The position numbers and the translations under genes are program-made. Positions 24,610-32,829 of a DNA stretch of 64,000 nt are shown here, piece after piece. Each line of letters starts with the position of its first letter. The first letter of the stretch is position 1. The DNA is taken from the NCBI GenBank assembly GCA_965215025.1, contig CBDCCV010000001.1, forward strand, positions 1,674,001-1,738,000, read 5' to 3'. Origin of the DNA: CBDCCV01 sp965215025. Lineage in GTDB: Bacteria; Bacteroidota; Rhodothermia; Rhodothermales; Salinibacteraceae. The notes beneath the pieces were generated by a model. It saw only the letters and a list, made by a program, of their open reading frames with translations. It was not told the origin of the DNA and made no database searches.

Positions 24610-24712
24610 GTCATCCTGAACCCCGCATCAAGTGCGGGACAGGCTCCGGGAAGGATCTCCAATGCCTCAGAACACCCTAACGGGGGAGATCCTTCGCGCT
24701 GCTCGGGATGAC
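24610..24712. repeat. REP-like inverted repeat, copy 4, nested
   Basis: Outer ends GTCATCC and GGGATGAC, with an inner perfect pair AAGGATCTCC (24651-24660) and GGAGATCCTT (24685-24694). The inner motif GGATCTCC is shared with copy 1 at 6416-6489, which links the two elements. Confidence 0.75.
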
Positions 24713-24776
24713 AACTGGGTAGGTCGCAACTTGGGTTATCCAGACGCCGCGCCCCTCTCCTCAGCTCCTACGCGCT

Positions 24777-26852
24777 ATGAAACGCTTCGCCGGCCTCGCC
24801 TTCGCCCTTCTCCTTTTCGCCTGGCCCGCCGCCGCCCAGGAAGAGGCCGACGACCCGTACCTCTGGCTCGAAGAGGTCGAGGGGGATAGCGCCATGGCCT
24901 GGGTCGAGGCCGAGAACGCCCGCACGCGCGACACGCTCGAAGCCTCGCCCCGCTATGACGCCCTCTACGACGAGGCGCTCGCCGTCATCAACTCGGACGA
25001 GCGGATCGCCTACCCGTCCATCATGGGCGACTACCTCTACAACTTCTGGACGGATGAGGAGCACGAGCGCGGCATCTGGCGCCGCACCACGCTCGACTCC
25101 TACCTCACCGACGCGCCCGACTGGGAAGTCCTTCTCGACATCGACGCGCTTGGCGAAAGGGAAGGCGTGAACTGGGACTACAAAGGCGCCTCGTGCCTGC
25201 CGCCCGCTTACGCGCGCTGCCTCGTGCGCCTCTCGCGCGGCGGCGCCGACGCCGTCGAGGTCCGCGAGTTCGACACGGAAACGGCCTCGTTCATCGAAGA
25301 CGGCTTCTCCCTCCCCGAAGCCAAGAGCAGCGCCGCCTGGGTGAGCCAGGACACGCTCCTCGTCTCCACCGATTGGGGCGAAGGGACGCTCACCACGTCG
25401 GGCTACCCGCGCGTCGTCAAGCGCCTGGCGCGCGGCGACTCGCTCGATAAAGCGGAAACGGTCTTCGAGGCCGCCCCGGACGACATGGGCGCGTGGGCGT
25501 CGAGCTTCCAGCGCGAGGGCGAGATCGTCCCCGTCATCGCGCACCGGCCCAGCTTTTTCGAAGGCACCTACTACGTCGTCCAAGGTGGCGAGCCGGCGGC
25601 CCTCGAAATCCCCGCCGACGCCGATCCGAGCCTCGTGGGCGATCAGCTCGTCGTCTACCTCCGCTCCGAGTGGGAGGTAGATGGCGAGACCCATCCGCAG
25701 GGCGCGCTCGTCGCTACAAGCCTCGACGCCTTCCTGGAGGGCGAGGCCGATTTTCAAACCATCTTGGAGCCGAGCGAGCGGCAGACTATCGAGGGCACCT
25801 CGGCCACGAAGAGCACGCTGCTCGTCTCCACGCTCGACAACGTCCGCGGCACGCTGCATCGCTACCGCTATGAAAACGGCGAGTGGACGGGCGAGCGCGT
25901 AGAGGCGCCGGACCTCGGCAGCGTCAACGTGGTGACGACGAGCGAGGACGACGACCGCTTCTTCTTCACGTACAGCAGCTTTTTGCAGCCTACGACGCTC
26001 TACCTCGCCGACGGAGACGAGGCGCCCCGGCCGGTGAAGCAGCTCCCGGCCATGTTCGACGCCGAGGGGCTGACCGTCGAGCAGTACGAAGCGATCTCGA
26101 AAGACAGCACGCGCGTGCCGTACTTCGTCGTCCACCGCGAGGGGCTGCAGATGGACGGGAGCCGCCCGACGCTGCTCTACGGCTACGGCGGGTTCGAGAT
26201 CGCCTTGACGCCTTCGTACAGCGCGCTGACGGGGCAGGCCTGGCTCGAAGAGGGCGGCGTCTACGTCGTGGCCAACATCCGGGGCGGGGGCGAGTTCGGG
26301 CCAGAGTGGCACCGTGCCGCGCAGAAGGAGAACCGCCAGCGCGCCTACGACGACTTCCTGGCCGTGGCCGAAAGCCTCGTTGAGCGCGGGATCACCGCTC
26401 CGGAGCACCTCGGCATCCGCGGCGGTTCGAACGGCGGCTTGCTCGTGGGCGTGGCGCTCACGCAACGGCCCGACCTCTTCGGCGCGGCGGTGGTGCAGGT
26501 GCCGCTCTTGGACATGCTCCGCTACCACAAGCTCCTGGCCGGCGCGAGCTGGATGGCCGAGTACGGCAACCCCGACAACCCCGAGGAGCGCGCCTACATC
26601 GCCGAATATTCGCCCTACCAAAACGTTGAGGCGGAGGCCGACTACCCGCGCGTCCTCTTCACCACGACCACGCGCGACGACCGCGTGCACCCCGGCCACG
26701 CGCGCAAGATGGCGGCCAAGATGAAGGCGATGGGGCACCCCGTCCTCTACTTCGAGAACACGGAGGGCGGCCACGGCTCGGGCGTGACGCCGGAGCAGCA
26801 GGCCACGATGTGGGCGCTCGTCTACAGCTACCTCTGGGAGCAGCTTCAGTAG
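24777..26852 (+). CDS. Exported prolyl oligopeptidase (S9A)
   Basis: A 691-residue serine peptidase that cuts after proline in short peptides. It has an N-terminal signal (FAGLAFALLLFAWPAAAQ) and then the family start YLWLEEVEGDSAMAWVE. A seven-bladed propeller (about 90-420) precedes the alpha/beta-hydrolase domain. The catalytic triad is Ser near residue 551 (IRGGSNGGLLVG), Asp near 635 (TTRDDRVHPGHA) and His near 667 (EGGHGSGV). The signal peptide places it in the periplasm, where it would process peptides for uptake. Confidence 0.94.
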   Translation: MKRFAGLAFALLLFAWPAAAQEEADDPYLWLEEVEGDSAMAWVEAENARTRDTLEASPRYDALYDEALAVINSDERIAYPSIMGDYLYNFWTDEEHERGIWRRTTLDSYLTDAPDWEVLLDIDALGEREGVNWDYKGASCLPPAYARCLVRLSRGGADAVEVREFDTETASFIEDGFSLPEAKSSAAWVSQDTLLVSTDWGEGTLTTSGYPRVVKRLARGDSLDKAETVFEAAPDDMGAWASSFQREGEIVPVIAHRPSFFEGTYYVVQGGEPAALEIPADADPSLVGDQLVVYLRSEWEVDGETHPQGALVATSLDAFLEGEADFQTILEPSERQTIEGTSATKSTLLVSTLDNVRGTLHRYRYENGEWTGERVEAPDLGSVNVVTTSEDDDRFFFTYSSFLQPTTLYLADGDEAPRPVKQLPAMFDAEGLTVEQYEAISKDSTRVPYFVVHREGLQMDGSRPTLLYGYGGFEIALTPSYSALTGQAWLEEGGVYVVANIRGGGEFGPEWHRAAQKENRQRAYDDFLAVAESLVERGITAPEHLGIRGGSNGGLLVGVALTQRPDLFGAAVVQVPLLDMLRYHKLLAGASWMAEYGNPDNPEERAYIAEYSPYQNVEAEADYPRVLFTTTTRDDRVHPGHARKMAAKMKAMGHPVLYFENTEGGHGSGVTPEQQATMWALVYSYLWEQLQ

Positions 26853-26881
26853 CAGCGGGCTGGTGCGCATTCCAGCCGCCG

Positions 26882-26911
26882 GTAGGGGCACGAGATATCT
26901 CGTGCCCCTAC
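26882..26911. repeat. 30-bp perfect palindrome, copy 2, between convergent genes
   Basis: The 15-bp arm GTAGGGGCACGAGAT is followed directly by its complement. It lies between the converging prolyl oligopeptidase and TonB-receptor genes, a position that suits a transcription barrier. It is related to 22453-22480 (same GTAGGGnCACGA arm with changes at the centre). Confidence 0.85.
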
Positions 26912-26933
26912 GGTTGGCGCTGCGGAGCCGTCA

Positions 26934-29336
26934 TCAGAAAGCGTACGACACGTTCACGAAGAAGACGCGGCCCGGCTCCGGGAGCGGCGTGCTGGTGAAC
27001 GGGTTCTTGGCGTTGAGGTGGTTGGAAAAATCGGCGTCGGTAAGGTTCTCGACGCCGGCGCGCAGGAGCACGCGCCCGGTGGGGGAGTAGCCGAGGCGGA
27101 GATCCGCCGTGGCGTAGCCGTCGGTAGGCGTCTCGCCGCGCGCGGCGGCCACGCGCGTCTGCTCGGCCACGAGGTGGAGCGTGCCTTCGAGGTAAAGCGT
27201 CTCGGCAAAGGCGGCGCTCCCGAACGGCTCCACGCGCGCGCCGAGGTCGGCCGAGGGCGGCATGACGCCCAGGGCCGGCTCGTCGAGGCGCTCGTCCTGG
27301 CCCCAGAGGTAGCTCGCGCCGAGGTGGAGCGTGAGCGCCCGGAGTGGGGCGTAGGCCGCGCGCGCCTCCGCGCCGTAGAACGTCGCCTCGCCGTTGACGT
27401 AGCGGAAGACCGTCGGCGGGCTGAGCGGGAGGAGCGGCGCGGCGTCCGTCGGCGCGAGGGTGATGTAGTCCGTCATCTGCCGGGCGAAGCCGCTCAGGCT
27501 GACGGAAAAGCGCGCGTAGCGGCCTTCGAGCCAGAGGTCGGCCTGCGTCGAGCGCTCGGGGTCGAGGTTGGGGTTGCCCACGAACTCGGCGCTCGTCTGC
27601 GCTTTCGAGGCGGGGAAGCGGTCGGCGTAGCGCTCCAGGGCGTCAGCCGTGCGGACGACCGTGCCGGCGCCAATCGACGCGGACCAGCGTTCGGAGAGCG
27701 GCACGGAGAGCGTGGCGGCGCCGCTGAGGTTCGACTCCGAGGCGTCGAGACCGGAGCGCTGGGCGCCGGCGTTCTCCAGAAAGGCATCGCTCACGCGCTC
27801 TTCGTCGGCGGAGGCGCGGACGAGGTCCAGGCGCGCGGTGGCGGAGGCGCGCACGGGGCCGAGGCTGCGCTCGGCGTTCGCAAAAAGGCCCGCGTCGGTG
27901 ATGGTGACGCCGGGCCAGACCACGTCCGAGTCGTAGAAGGGCGGCGTGACCTCGCCCATCGGCGTGATGGCGGTGAGCGGGCGCGTGGCGTTGCGGAAGG
28001 CGCTGTACACGTCGCCGCCGAGCTTGAGCCGGAGCGCCTCGGTGGGGGCGAGGTCGGCGGCGATTCGGCCGCCGTAGTTTTGCAGCTCGGCCTCTACGAA
28101 GATGCGCAGGGGCGGGCGCGGGTTGCCGTTCGGGAACTGGCCGGCCTCGAACGTCGGCTTCCCTCGGTTGGTCATCTCGTGGAGCGTTTGCAGCGCGTAG
28201 GCCTGGACGTCGAGGCCGCGCAAAAGGCCGGCGCTACGCTCCATCTCATAGCTGACCGTGCCGGTGCCCGTCCGGAAAAAGTTCGCGTTGAGAAGCCGGC
28301 CAGGGTAGTCGATGTCGTCCTGGCTTTGGTAGCCGCCGCTGACGTAGACGCGCCCGCCCGGCGCTACGGCGTAGCCGAGGCGCCCGCGCACGCTGCCGGA
28401 GCCGTAGCCGGAGGGCACGGCCTGGCCGTCGCCGGCCTCGTAGTCATCGCCCTCGCGGTAGGCGGAGTGGAGGCTGTACGAGAAGCGCGCCGGCGTGCCC
28501 GCGGCTGAGGCGCCGATCTCGCGCCCGCCGGTGTTCGTGCGGTAGCCGCCGCGGAGCGTGCCCGCGAGCGAGGCGGGCGGCGGGTTCTCCGCGCGCGTCT
28601 CCACGCGGATGGCGCTCATGTTGCCCGCGCCCCACGTGAGCGCGTACGGGCCTTTGACCACCTCCACGCGCTCGACGCTGCCGGGGTCGAGGTGGCTCAG
28701 CGGCGTGTCCATGCGTAGCGGGCCGGCCGGGAAGGTGCGCACGCCGTCGATGTACGTGCCGACTTCGGTTTCGACCAGCCCGCGCACGTTCGGGTCGAAG
28801 CCGAGGGCGCCGCGCCGGGCCGCGCCCATGCCGGGGAGCGTCCGCAAGAGTTCGCCCGTGTCGATGGGGTCGAGTTCGCGGATCTGCTGCGCCTCGACGC
28901 CGGCCTCGGGCTGGAGGTCGGGCCGGAACGCCGTCACCTCCACGCCGCGCAACCGCACGTCCGCCGCGCCGAGGTAGAGCGTCACGTCGAGCGCCTCGCC
29001 GGCTGTGACGCGGACGTCGCGCCGCGCCGTCTCGTAGCCGACGGCGCTCGCCTCGAGGACGTAGGCGCCAGCCGGCACCTCGCCGATGGCGAAGCGCCCC
29101 TCGGCATCTGTGGCCGCCCCGAGCGCGGTGCCGCGCAGGGTGACGTTCGCGCCAGGCAGCGGCGCGCGCCCCTCCGCCTCGAGCACGCGGCCAGCCACGG
29201 TGCCGGTCTGCTGCGCTACGACCGGCGCGGGCTGGGCTGCGGCTGCGACAAAGAGCGCGGTGAAAAAGAGAAGTCCGAATACGAACTGGTCTGCACGACC
29301 GCCGTGGCGGCCGCTCGCTGAGCGTGGGCTGTGCAT
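26934..29336 (-). CDS. TonB-dependent outer-membrane receptor, OprC/NosA-like (possible copper receptor)
   Basis: An 800-residue outer-membrane transporter driven by TonB. It has a signal sequence (residues about 15-40), a carboxypeptidase-like regulatory domain (GTVAGRVLEAEGRAPLPGAN), a plug domain (about 135-250, with GSVERVEVVKGPYALTWG) and a 22-strand barrel ending in aromatic ...FFVNVSYAF. The plug segment RTFPAGPLRMDTP resembles the RMD.P motif of OprC/NosA copper receptors, but the Cys usual before it is Gly here. ATG 29336 has GGGAGACG upstream. The small Cys/His-rich protein encoded just upstream and the DUF305 protein further upstream support a metal role. Confidence 0.85.
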   Translation of the reverse strand: MHSPRSASGRHGGRADQFVFGLLFFTALFVAAAAQPAPVVAQQTGTVAGRVLEAEGRAPLPGANVTLRGTALGAATDAEGRFAIGEVPAGAYVLEASAVGYETARRDVRVTAGEALDVTLYLGAADVRLRGVEVTAFRPDLQPEAGVEAQQIRELDPIDTGELLRTLPGMGAARRGALGFDPNVRGLVETEVGTYIDGVRTFPAGPLRMDTPLSHLDPGSVERVEVVKGPYALTWGAGNMSAIRVETRAENPPPASLAGTLRGGYRTNTGGREIGASAAGTPARFSYSLHSAYREGDDYEAGDGQAVPSGYGSGSVRGRLGYAVAPGGRVYVSGGYQSQDDIDYPGRLLNANFFRTGTGTVSYEMERSAGLLRGLDVQAYALQTLHEMTNRGKPTFEAGQFPNGNPRPPLRIFVEAELQNYGGRIAADLAPTEALRLKLGGDVYSAFRNATRPLTAITPMGEVTPPFYDSDVVWPGVTITDAGLFANAERSLGPVRASATARLDLVRASADEERVSDAFLENAGAQRSGLDASESNLSGAATLSVPLSERWSASIGAGTVVRTADALERYADRFPASKAQTSAEFVGNPNLDPERSTQADLWLEGRYARFSVSLSGFARQMTDYITLAPTDAAPLLPLSPPTVFRYVNGEATFYGAEARAAYAPLRALTLHLGASYLWGQDERLDEPALGVMPPSADLGARVEPFGSAAFAETLYLEGTLHLVAEQTRVAAARGETPTDGYATADLRLGYSPTGRVLLRAGVENLTDADFSNHLNAKNPFTSTPLPEPGRVFFVNVSYAF

Positions 29337-29507
29337 GGTCTCGTCTCCCTGGAAGATGGCTGCCGGGCGAGGACGCACGGCGCGCCCACGCACGACGGAC
29401 CATGCCCAAGAGAAGGGCTGAGCCGTTCCGCGCAGAAGCCGCTCGCGTCCGCCTGAATGCGTGTAGAAGTGGTCCGCGCCTGCGCACCTCGGGCGCGCGG
29501 CGCGGCC

Positions 29508-29891
29508 TCACGCGGGGCGGGGCGGACGGAAGAGACCCTTTGCGAAGGGCGCCTCAGGGAGCAAGGCGTCTCCGCGAGAGAAAGAGAGGGAACGCGGCGG
29601 CGGGACGAACGCGGCAGTGCGCGGCGCGAGCCACATCTGCAGCGCAGGCGGCCTCTCGCGCGGCGCCTTTTGGTGATCGTCGTGGTCGTGGTGCTGCGTC
29701 TCGGTCACGCGGTCGGCCAGGAAGCACTTGCCGTCGCAGCGCATCTCCGGCCGGTGGCGGTTTTTGCAGAGGTGCTCGGCGATGTAGTCCTGCCGCAGCA
29801 CGAAGAGCGTCTGCACCACGAGCACGCTTTGCGTGCTGAGCGCGAGGCTCAGCACGAGCGTCAGCTTGGCGAAGCGGCGCAAATGGGACAT
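29508..29891 (-). CDS. Small exported Cys/His-rich protein upstream of TonB receptor
   Basis: A 127-residue protein with an N-terminal hydrophobic segment (LTLVLSLALSTQSVLVVQTL). A conserved-looking block follows: YIAEHLCKNRHRPEMRCDGK and then CFLADRV, with a CDGKC motif and a third Cys. A His/Asp-rich stretch comes next (HHDHDDH). I recall Bacteroidota proteins with the pattern C-x-N/D-KC-x-L next to TonB receptors. Metal binding, probably copper, is inferred from the Cys/His content and context. The receptor starts 171 nt downstream on the same strand, so the two may form an operon. Confidence 0.65.
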   Translation of the reverse strand: MSHLRRFAKLTLVLSLALSTQSVLVVQTLFVLRQDYIAEHLCKNRHRPEMRCDGKCFLADRVTETQHHDHDDHQKAPRERPPALQMWLAPRTAAFVPPPRSLSFSRGDALLPEAPFAKGLFRPPRPA

Positions 29892-30112
29892 GCCTGTGGA
29901 ACGGAAACGCTGGAACAATCTGCGCTCTTGCTGGCCTGCTCACAACAGCGCTCTTCTTGCAACTCGCTCTTCGCCTGACGGCTGGCAGCGGGCAGGCTCA
30001 ACGGCGAGAAGATGTGGCGAAGCGATTCAGATGAGCGAAACTAGCGGCACGCCTCTGAGCGAAGCCGAAGTACGGACGCAAGAGCTTCTCGTCAACTGCA
30101 ACGCTGGGCTGG

Positions 30113-30580
30113 CTATGCCGCCTCTTCGCTTCCGTTCCAAGATCGCGCGGCGTTTTCTACTTCTTCTCGTTCCAGACCTTGCTCGGCCATGGCTTCGGCC
30201 AGCATTCCTAACTTCCCCCTTTTTGTTCGGCTGAGCAAACCCAGCGGCAGGTGCTCCGTGCTTACCGTCTCGCCCCCAAGCTCTCGTGCGGCTTCGTTCA
30301 TCTCGCGGTAGGCGCGTTGCAGCTCGAAGGTTACCGGCAGGCCGTGTGCCGACGCCGGAGCGTCTTCGATGGGACGAGCGACCTTTTCGGCGGCAGCGAT
30401 CAGGTCCTCAATCGAATAGCCAAGCGCGCGTAGGATCTGGAAGGCGTTGCCTTCTCCGACGCGGAGCAGGCCGATCAGATGGTGCTCGGCTCCGACGTAG
30501 TCGCACTTCAGCCGCTCGGCCTCGCGCTGCCGATGAATGGCAGACTGGCGAAGAAGCGCTGAGAGGTCACGACGAGCCAT
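30113..30580 (-). CDS. Stand-alone Clp N-terminal repeat domain protein
   Basis: A 155-residue protein matching the double Clp N-domain that binds substrates or adaptors in ClpA/ClpB/ClpC: EAERLKCDYVGAEHHLIGLL, then FQILRALGYSIEDL and, in the second half, EHLPLGLLSRTKRGKLGML. No AAA+ module follows, so it is not a Clp unfoldase itself. Stand-alone N-domains (such as ClpS-like or MecA-interacting Clp_N proteins) may act as adaptors or competitors. It is followed (leftward) by the small Cys/His protein with a 220-bp gap. A terminator for the upstream gene precedes it. Confidence 0.78.
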   Translation of the reverse strand: MARRDLSALLRQSAIHRQREAERLKCDYVGAEHHLIGLLRVGEGNAFQILRALGYSIEDLIAAAEKVARPIEDAPASAHGLPVTFELQRAYREMNEAARELGGETVSTEHLPLGLLSRTKRGKLGMLAEAMAEQGLEREEVENAARSWNGSEEAA

Positions 30581-30648
30581 AGCTCAAGGTAAGGTTCGTG
30601 GCGGCATAACTTGGGCTGTGCAAGACGGTGCCGAAGGGCCAGAAAAGA

Positions 30649-30683
30649 AAGCCCCGCCCAAGCGTTGCGGCTGGGCGGGGCTT
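30649..30683 (-). terminator. Intrinsic terminator of the LVIVD gene
   Basis: 12-bp arms AAGCCCCGCCCA and TGGGCGGGGCTT flank an 11-nt loop. On the minus strand the stem is followed by TTTCTTTTCT. It lies 23 nt past the LVIVD stop, a standard rho-independent layout. Confidence 0.88.
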
Positions 30684-30705
30684 CGGGCGGTGCGGCGCCG
30701 AGGGC

Positions 30706-32781
30706 TTAGGGCTGCGGTGCTCCGCTTCCCGTGTTGCCGGACGCCGTCGTAGCCAGTTCCTGCACGGCGCTTGCCAGCGTCTGCACCTTCTGCGTATCGC
30801 GGGCGGCGCGGGCCTGGGAGGAAAGCTGCTCGGCCAACTCCGCCAGTGCGTTCTCGCGCTCCGCGCCAGAGGCGCCTTCGGCCTCGGCCAGCGTCTCGCG
30901 CGCGGCGGCGATGCGCTCGGCGGGGAGGCCGCCGGTGCGCTCAAGCTGGTCGAGGTAAGCGCGCGCGAGGGCGAACGTGGCCGGCCACGTGTACGTCGGC
31001 TGGCCCTGCGCGTTGAGGTAGTCCAGCTCGACGGTGTTGGCGGCGGCGATCTCGTTCTCGGTCAGGTAGTCGCTCGGCGTCAGCTCGAGGATGTCGAGGC
31101 CGCGCGCGATCTCCGAACTCACAATCGCGCCGTTGTACCAGTAGACGGACCAGCTTCCGCCCATCTGCATCCGCTCGGGATCGACGGGGCCGCGGTCGTG
31201 GAAGGCGATCTCGACGGGGTTCTCCGGGTCGGTCCAGTCGAAGACCGAGATGCCGCCCTGGTACCAGGCCTGCACCATGACGTCGCGCCCAGGGATGGGG
31301 ACGAGCGAGCCGTTGTGGGCGACGCAGTTCTCCTCGGGCGTCTGCGCGGCCGGCATCTTGTAGTAGCTGGCGAAGTCCATCTCGCCGCCCGAGAGCGTGA
31401 AGATGGCGTTGGCGCCCCACTCGTAGGGGTCGGTGGCGCGGCACTTGGGCTGACCGCCGCCGCCCCACTCGTCGGTGAAGAGCACCTTGGTGCCGTCGTT
31501 GTTGAACGTGGCCGAGTGCCAGTAGGCGAAGTTCGAGTCGGCCACGGCGTCGAGGCGCGTGGGGTTCGTCGGGTCCTCGATGTCGAGGAGGAGGCCGTAG
31601 CCCTCGCAGGCGCCGCCGGCCAGGCCGATCTCCGGGTAGAGCGTGATGTCGTGGCACTGCGTGGGGCCAGGGCGCGGGCCGTCTTCCTCGGCGCCGCCGA
31701 AGCGCTCGGCGATCATGGCCGGGAGCCGCTCGCGCAGGGCGCTGCTGTCAGAGGCGGTGGGTTCGCCCGTGCCGCCGCGCTCTTGCACGAGGCCGGCGAG
31801 CAGTTGCCTGACCGCCCCGTCGGGCAGGACGACGGGGCGGCCCTGGATCTCGACCACGAACCCGCCCACGTCGCGCGCGCGCTCCACCTCGGCGAGGTCG
31901 GCCGGGGCGAGGCCGTGCGTCGGGGGCGCCGTGAGATCTTCAAAGATGCGCGGCGAGGAGACGATGGCCGCCGCTTCGGGATTGTCGAGCGGCACCTTGA
32001 TCACCTCGATGCGGAAAAGCGCCGTGTTGGGGTCCTCCTCCGGCGGCGCGCCCGAGCAGCCGGCCAGCTCCTCCTCGGGCCGCACCGGCGCCGAGCCGGA
32101 GACGTACACGTACACGTTCTCGTCGTCGTCGGGGTCTTTGAGGACGGAGTGCGTGTGCGAGCCGCGGCACGTCTGCACGTTCGAGATGTACTCGGGATTG
32201 CGGATGTCGGAGATGTCAAAGATGCGGATGCCGCGCAGGCGCTCCTCGCTTACGGTCGAGTCCACGCCCTGCGTCCCGCAGTCGAGGCGCCCGCCAAGGC
32301 CCTCGCCCGAGACGAAGAGCAGGTCGCCGTAGACGGAGACGTCGCTCTGCGAGGCGGGGCAGACGTACTCGGTGACCAGCTCCGGCGCGCTCGGGTCGGC
32401 GATGTCCCAGACCATGACGCCGTTGTAGTTGCCCTGGATGGCGTAGTCGCCCTTGAAGGCGAGGTCGGAGTTCGTCACGCCCACGAACGCCTCCGGCGGC
32501 TTGGTCTTCGAGAGGACGCGGAGGTTCCACACGGCCTCCTCGGCGTCGAAGAGGCCGGCTGCGAGGCCCTCGCGCGGGTCCGGCCCGGTGCGCGGCTCAA
32601 AGCGCGCGGCCGTGCCGCCTTCTGCAGCGGCGGTCGGCGCGCTGCCGTCCTCCGGCGTGGTAGCGGGGGAAGAGGAGGCGCAGGCCGCTACGCTGACCAT
32701 CACCAGCGCGAGGACGAGCCAGGAGGCGTAGCGGACGCCCGCGCGCCGGGCACGATGAGAACTCAAGACGTTGCTTTTCAT
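30706..32781 (-). CDS. LVIVD-repeat surface lipoprotein
   Basis: A 691-residue protein with a lipoprotein signal (LALVMVSVAAC). Beta-propeller-like LVIVD-type repeats follow, visible as GDYAIQGNYNGVMVWDIADP, GIRIFDISDIRNPEYI, GYGLLLDIEDPTNPTRL and GGISVFDWTDPENPVEIAF. Several conserved Cys (SVLKDP region with CRGSH, CHDITLYPE, ENCVAH) suggest disulfides. The last 110 residues are Ala/Glu/Gln-rich helices. LVIVD proteins are extracellular and have no assigned enzymatic role. It lies 48 nt after the DUF305 gene, so the two are probably cotranscribed. Confidence 0.85.
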   Translation of the reverse strand: MKSNVLSSHRARRAGVRYASWLVLALVMVSVAACASSSPATTPEDGSAPTAAAEGGTAARFEPRTGPDPREGLAAGLFDAEEAVWNLRVLSKTKPPEAFVGVTNSDLAFKGDYAIQGNYNGVMVWDIADPSAPELVTEYVCPASQSDVSVYGDLLFVSGEGLGGRLDCGTQGVDSTVSEERLRGIRIFDISDIRNPEYISNVQTCRGSHTHSVLKDPDDDENVYVYVSGSAPVRPEEELAGCSGAPPEEDPNTALFRIEVIKVPLDNPEAAAIVSSPRIFEDLTAPPTHGLAPADLAEVERARDVGGFVVEIQGRPVVLPDGAVRQLLAGLVQERGGTGEPTASDSSALRERLPAMIAERFGGAEEDGPRPGPTQCHDITLYPEIGLAGGACEGYGLLLDIEDPTNPTRLDAVADSNFAYWHSATFNNDGTKVLFTDEWGGGGQPKCRATDPYEWGANAIFTLSGGEMDFASYYKMPAAQTPEENCVAHNGSLVPIPGRDVMVQAWYQGGISVFDWTDPENPVEIAFHDRGPVDPERMQMGGSWSVYWYNGAIVSSEIARGLDILELTPSDYLTENEIAAANTVELDYLNAQGQPTYTWPATFALARAYLDQLERTGGLPAERIAAARETLAEAEGASGAERENALAELAEQLSSQARAARDTQKVQTLASAVQELATTASGNTGSGAPQP

Positions 32782-32829
32782 GGTGCAGGTTGGCGTTGAA
32801 GAAGGGGGCGTTGTTGGAGGGGCGGAGCG

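Larger units (their letters stand above)
24158..24776. other. 619-bp intergenic region rich in inverted repeats
   Basis: No gene is supported. The region holds two REP-like elements (24307-24412 and 24610-24712) separated by about 200 bp of AT-richer unique sequence. It ends with the promoter region of the prolyl oligopeptidase gene. The sequence ACTTTGGATACAAG at 24450-24463 is the only promoter-like stretch and is not convincing. Confidence 0.6.

Noticed and set aside
24158..24776. Possible small RNA or tRNA gene among the inverted repeats
   Set aside because: The foldings are explained by the two REP-like elements. No cloverleaf, promoter-terminator pair or known RNA motif was found.
24768..26891. 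707-codon minus-strand frame across the prolyl oligopeptidase gene
   Set aside because: It is the mirror frame of a well-supported S9 peptidase with intact triad motifs. Its own sequence shows no signal, motif or ordered composition.
30628..32799. 723-codon plus-strand frame opposite the LVIVD gene
   Set aside because: It overlaps the LVIVD gene over its whole length, shows only low-complexity Arg/Ala/Val/Asp stretches and has no start context.
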